Assembly: GCA_035578175.1 (NCBI GenBank)
Contig: JAQMRL010000001.1
Span: forward strand, 372,799,720-372,863,719
DNA from: Catonia carolina
Lineage: Eukaryota; Arthropoda; Insecta; Hemiptera; Achilidae
Length of the DNA stretch: 64,000 nt
Direction of reading: 5' to 3'
Shown: positions 59,845 to 64,000 of the stretch, one piece after another
Position numbering within the stretch: position 1 is the first letter of the stretch
How the letters are laid out: every line of letters starts with the position of its first letter
The notes under the pieces: model-generated
Seen by the model: the letters and a program-made list of their open reading frames with translations, nothing else
What the model was told of the DNA's origin: nothing
Databases searched by the model: none
Translations under genes and position numbers: made by a program

Positions 59845-60068
59845 ATAATCCAAAAGTATCAATCAAAATTGATGACATTGTAGGAAAAGCTATCCTAAAT
59901 TTTGGTGCACAAATATTCGTAGTATCCCGAGAATTCTTTGAAAAATACAAGAATTATGTCTTTAAACATGTTTCAATAATTCCTATAAACATTTTTTTGA
60001 TTCGGGATGTTGATGGTCGGAATCATGAAAGTCGATTAATAAAATGCCAAATAAATAACTTTGATTAA
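59845..60068 (+). pseudogene. LTR-retrotransposon aspartic protease remnant
   Basis: The open frame has VSIKIDDIVGKAILNFGAQI then FVVSREFFEKYKN. This is the layout of a retropepsin active-site region, in which the usual Asp-Thr/Ser-Gly-Ala is replaced by Asn-Phe-Gly-Ala, so the catalytic Asp is lost. An RDVDGRNHESRLIKCQI segment follows. No LTRs, gag or polymerase are seen nearby. Relic fragment. Confidence 0.6.
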
Positions 60069-60084
60069 TCGATATATAAATTAA

Positions 60085-60290
60085 CCTCAGCTGCATTACA
60101 ACAAGATGGCACATGAAAGGATGTCAATTCAAAGAATACCCTATAAATCCGATGGTATGTTCCGAAGTAGACGAGAGATGTTGGCAGACCTAAGAAGACA
60201 TGGATGTAAATATAGAATGTAAGTTGGGAACAGGTGTATGTGTTCCCTTGTTTGGAAGAAGACAAAGAAGAAGACGAATGTAAATTTTTT
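60085..60290 (+). mobile_element. LINE 3' fragment with GAAGA-rich tail
   Basis: The plus strand carries a weak C-terminal LINE-like stretch (HMKRMSIQRIPYKSDG, RREMLADLRRHG). It then ends in GGGAACAGGTGTATG…TTGTTTGGAAGAAGAC and an AAGAAGA-type tail, parallel to the fragment at 10550-10902. The minus-strand frames are shadows. Confidence 0.5.
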
Positions 60291-61524
60291 AACGCAAATT
60301 AATGTAGAATGTTTTAACCAGATGTGAAACGTACTACTACAGTAATAAACTTTTATGAAGGGAGGGGGAGGTTTGAGACATAAATCGGGCATTTTATTTG
60401 TACTAATCATTTTGTTTTGAACGGCTTGAATGCATTATTTAATATTGGATGATTTTACAGATCCTCAAAATTGGACTCCTAAGTCCACTTTGGTCTTATA
60501 ACTACCTTGTTTATTGTCAATTTATTACCTTTTTGAATGTCTGTCAAGTATCCTTTCTGACTATTTTCCGATCGACTTATGAATTAAATAATTACATTAC
60601 AATGATTTAAACTATTCCTTGTTCATTTAATTATTCAAGATGATTTGAAAGACACATTTTGCGCCTGATTTTATATCACCTTGTTTACAGATGTACAGTG
60701 CGGTGTCGTATTCGAGTTCATTGATTTGTAGGTACAGCTGGCAAATGACATATTATGCACTTGTTCGTATATTCTGTCAGCTAAAGCTATTTCCATAACT
60801 AATTAAAAGTGTAATAAAATAAAGTGAAATCGTCTCATAGCTAACACAATAATGTACTTTATCAATTAAGTCAAGGAAAGTTGCATGCAGTAATTAACAT
60901 TTAAAAGTTATTTAAATGAACCTTGTTTAAAATATTAAATTTGCACCTTAACATCAGTCTATTCAAAATTCATCAACAGAAGTAGGTTAATCATTAAAAA
61001 AAAATACTAATTTGGCAGTTCTACCATTTTTTATTTAATAAAATAATATTCCTTTTGTTATGTACCGAATGGTAAATTTATCTGGCATTGTAACAAAGCT
61101 TACACGGCAATTATAATTATAAAGTTGCAATATTTTTCAATGTTTTTTTTATGTACGCAATAGGAGTTTTTGCAATAATAATATTACTAGTACTACGAAT
61201 TTTACTAAATGTTTTATTCGCATAGTATTTCGTAACTTTGTGTAAGCTAACAGTTTTAGCAATAAATTTAATATAAAAGAATTTGATGATTATACATTAC
61301 ATACCTCGAAATTTATTATAATAAAGTGGTATATCGTTCTACTGAATTCAAGGAGTTACTTGGTTGTTCTTAGTTTTATTTTGAAAATTTCTTTGGATGA
61401 ATTAATTATTATATTATAATAATTATATAATTATAATTATTAATTATCCTGTAGTGTTAACTTGAGGAGTTAAGTTATTTGGACGGAGAGATTATTTATT
61501 ATCAGACTTATAGATATTAAGTGT
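60291..61524. other. Flanking sequence, nothing recognised
   Basis: AT-rich with an AATTATAATTATTAATTAT run at about 61425-61447. Confidence 0.45.
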
Positions 61525-61650
61525 ACTGCAGATGGTGAAGGGTGAAGTATAAAAGGAATGACGAAAAAATTCCAAACCTGACATTGACACAAACTCGGGA
61601 CCCCTAATATGGAAGCCGAGGCATAATGAAGTTGTGGCAACCACGTTTAA
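61525..61650 (-). repeat. SINE-B, diverged
   Basis: On the minus strand: GTGGTTGCCACAACTTCATT (head), GTCCCGAGTTTGTGTCAATG (box B region), then CACCCTTCACCATCTGCAG. Confidence 0.55.
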
Positions 61651-61694
61651 AAAATATGTTACAACGAAATGCACAAATGTTTATTGTTTAAAGA

Positions 61695-61915
61695 TTTTTT
61701 AATCCCTAAAGTGTATACGTTGCAATCAGTTCAATTTAAGAACAACAAGCAACCCCATGGCCCAATGAGATGAGGATGATATGTAAGAAGTGTAGCCTTG
61801 TACAGATTCAGGCCGACCATTCCTAAGAGAGAATGGTTAATCGAACCCCAACCATCAAAGTACACCGGTAACCACTGTCTAGTATTCGAATTCGTATATA
61901 AGTAACTACATTTAC
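61695..61915 (-). repeat. Dispersed repeat R-A, copy
   Basis: GTGTACACGTTGCAATC-type end, CCCAATGAGATGAGGATGAT, TCAGGCCGACCATTCCTAAG and ACCATCAAAGTACACCGGTA: a near full match to the copy at 984-1210. Confidence 0.8.
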
Positions 61916-62249
61916 CATAATACCAAGAAATAAATACTGAACTTATTCAAAAAATTGTCTTAATACTGTAATAAAACTAACCGAAAATTAAGTACAGAAC
62001 AATTTTTTTTTACAATATAATAGCTCGGTCATATAAGAAAGTTACAACCTTAATAAATCGTTCATCAGTTTGAAAAATTTGAAGTCGTTTAAAGCTGAAA
62101 ATTAGTTGGAGTACAAAGACCACTAGTAAATACATTTAAACAAACAGGGCAACTATCCATTACCTAATATTACTAGATTACCGAATCTAAATAAAAAGGA
62201 ATATCAACTGTCGAGAGTTAATTAAAAACATTTTACAAAAGCCAAATCA

Positions 62250-62904
62250 AAAGACTTTTAGAAACAAAAAGTTCTTAATCTGTACAGATTCCAAGAGTGT
62301 CCTCTCTAGTCTTTCATCAGTCCCTACAGATCCACTAATCTACAAAATCACAAATTTAGTCTTCATTAACGAAAAATGTCGAAACAACATTACATTTCTT
62401 TGGATCCCATCTCACGTTGGAATATACGGCAATGAAAAGGCTGATGTCGCTGCTAAAAGAGCTGTTTCAGAACATCCCCAAGACCATGCTGTTACTCTGG
62501 CAGACGTAACTACTTTTTGTTTAAAACGTATGAAAGAAAAATGGGACAATGAATGGAATTCAAAATTATCCAAGTTACACGAAATTAGAAAAGACATCTT
62601 TGAGAAACCCATAGAATTGGAGAGTCGACGAGATCAGGTGGTTATTTCACGATTACGTATAGGCCATACTCAATTTACGCACAGTTACATATTTTCAAGC
62701 CCTGCAATCCCACCGATCTGTCATTTCTGCCATGAGCACCAATTGACGGTGAAACACATTTTATGTGATTGTCGTTTCACAGAAGTTCAGAGAAGGAAAT
62801 TTCAGCTTCAAGATGAGTCTCTGAGTAATCTGTTCTGCCATGAAAGCAAGATTGAAAGTGTGGTGCAAGTGATGAAGAGCCTAAATTTGTATAACTGTAC
62901 ATAA
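62250..62904 (+). pseudogene. 5'-truncated LINE: RNase H domain and zinc-binding C-terminus
   Basis: The intact frame contains ICTDSKSVLSSL (catalytic Asp of RNase H), ITFLWIPSHVGIYGNEKADV (the conserved SHVG-x-(2)-GNE-x-AD segment with its terminal Asp) and AAKRAVSEHP. A basic KEKWDNEWNSKLSK segment follows, and a terminal CHFCHEHQLTVKHILCDC zinc-binding motif before the stop at 62902-62904. The first RNase H catalytic residues and the whole reverse transcriptase are missing, so the copy is dead on arrival by 5' truncation. The domain order is typical of Jockey/I-type non-LTR retrotransposons. The open 3' frame suggests a fairly recent insertion. Confidence 0.82.
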
Positions 62905-63206
62905 CTTTTATGATGTCTAAGTAAAAATATGTAAATAGTTCTGTGTACATGTGAATGAGTGGTGTGTGTGTGTGTGTGTGTGCCAGTAATTTTCTGTCAC
63001 CGATTGAATTTTGCCGATCAGTCATTGTTATTATTTAATGTTTGTTTTTAATTTTTGTAAGTAATTAATTCATTGTTGTTATTTTTGTTGATTGTTTTTT
63101 GTAATTATGTATCAGCAGTTTATTGGATACTGTTATAATTTGATTGTAATAACTGGTCGCTAATGACTGCATTGTTGATGCGACCTTAAATAAATAACTT
63201 AAAAAA
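62905..63206 (+). mobile_element. 3' untranslated region and tail of the same LINE
   Basis: It has a (TG)n run at 62961-62982 and ends TCGCTAATGACTGCATTGT then TGATGCGACCTTAAATAAAT and a short A run at 63203-63210. This last part resembles the tail of SINE-A elements in the window. Confidence 0.75.
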
Positions 63207-63244
63207 AAACAGTGTTATAAAATTACGATAAGTGTCTTTTCTTT

Positions 63245-63415
63245 ATTTGTTTACAAACTTTTCTTTAGTTTATTTAGCGTTGTATCAACAGCTTGAGCTT
63301 CAGTGATTATCGTAAGATTTGAAACAGTGTGGCTTTTAACCTATCAAAATTTTAAGATCCTATTCGGAAATCGAACCTTCCGTTTTATAATCCAGCATAC
63401 AAACGGAAATGGCCT
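63245..63415 (-). repeat. SINE-A, adjacent to the LINE tail
   Basis: Tail complement GTTTATTTAGCGTTGTATCA then ACAGCTTGAGCTTCAGTGAT; further right, TTTTAAGATCCTATTCGGAA and ATCGAACCTTCCG (box B complement). It lies about 40 bases from the LINE tail in the opposite orientation. Confidence 0.7.
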
Positions 63416-63429
63416 AACAACTTCCAAAA

Positions 63430-63830
63430 GCTATTTTGTTTATATAAATGTGAGAGTCCTCACTGACTCATTGATTCACTCACTCATCACTAATTTTCTA
63501 ACTTAAAATCACCTAGACAGCTGAAGTTCAGCGCATCTGTTCCTTAGAGGTTCAACAGAAAAACTAAAACGTATGCACTTTAATCACTTCTGCATAAGGG
63601 GTACAAAATGAGTGCGATTCCTGAAGCATTATACAATATTTCTATAACTTCCCGAAGAGCTAAAGCTGAAAATCACAATGCATATTCTCTAAGTGATACC
63701 TAGGAAAAATGAAGTATTAAAATTATAACTATCTATAGGATAAAAAGGGGTAACTACCCTACAAAAACAATTTTTTTCTACCTGCTGATAAAGTTCTAAA
63801 ACTCAGTACGTATATTCTATTAATAGTAAT
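63430..63830 (-). repeat. R-E, inverted copy
   Basis: ATAAATGTGAGAGTCCTCAC, CACTCACTCATCACTAATTT, CACCTAGACAGCTGAAGTTC and the GGGGTAACTACCCTAC unit correspond to R-E in reverse. Confidence 0.6.
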
Positions 63831-64000
63831 ATTGATTTACCCAGTGATGATTGCAATCCCAATTCTAACGCAAACTCTACGAGGTTCACAATGAGCCCAC
63901 GTGTCTAATAAATAAATTTTATTTCTTTAAGGATTAAAAACAATTTCTTTTACTGGTAGCAATAAACAATTTTTCTTAAAATGGCATCTAATATTTACAA

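Overview
The window is AT-rich, intron-rich eukaryotic DNA dominated by transposable-element debris. It looks like part of a large insect genome: the elements include TTAA-flanked piggyBac-like elements, mariner and Tigger/pogo remnants, Jockey- and RTE-like LINE fragments and tRNA-derived SINEs. The one host gene recognised is closest to insect CAP/Sorbs (ponsin/vinexin/ArgBP2 family). The insect order cannot be fixed from the sequence alone.

The host gene is on the minus strand and fills most of the window, running right to left. A giant exon (52838-57070, about 1,410 codons) encodes a disordered, Ser/Asp/Glu-rich region. Downstream follow a probable 78-bp cassette exon (48824-48901) and an alternative first coding exon (34604-34664, starting MPVPGSPN). 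Seven shared exons then follow at 20338-20579, 17825-18035, 15630-15722, 13567-13700, 10375-10447, 5056-5215 and 1763-1874. All use AG/GT boundaries and the codon phases join exactly. The last two to three carry the sorbin-homology (SoHo) type motifs (WYKRMYDSLHR, YEPGHSSISEKE). The SH3 exons expected in this family would lie beyond the left edge. The giant exon, the cassette exon and the short first exon all end with the same phase, so each can join the 20579 exon. This implies at least two promoters and two N-termini. The visible short-isoform part is exactly 362 codons.

The rest is intron or upstream flank. Left part (1-20 kb): a decayed mariner, a Tigger element, a TTAA element of 971 bp, LINE tails, a TIR element with TA duplication, and SINEs. 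Middle (20-34 kb): SINEs and several dispersed repeats of unknown class. At 33-40 kb: a TTAA element carrying a nested SINE, a CpG-rich putative promoter (35.57-35.83 kb), a pogo-like element and a third TTAA element. At 41-46 kb: RTE-like and Jockey-like LINE remains. At 48.3-50.1 kb: two inverted copies of one repeat bracket the cassette exon. Right flank (57-64 kb): an LTR-retrotransposon protease remnant and a 5'-truncated LINE with an intact RNase H/zinc-knuckle C-terminus and a poly(A) tail.

The most interesting observations are the inverted repeat around the cassette exon, the alternative N-termini of the CAP gene, and the close likeness between the 3' tail of the tRNA-derived SINE family and the 3' end of the LINE at 62.3-63.2 kb, which suggests a SINE/LINE partnership. 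No prokaryotic genes, CRISPR arrays or functional tRNA or rRNA genes were seen.
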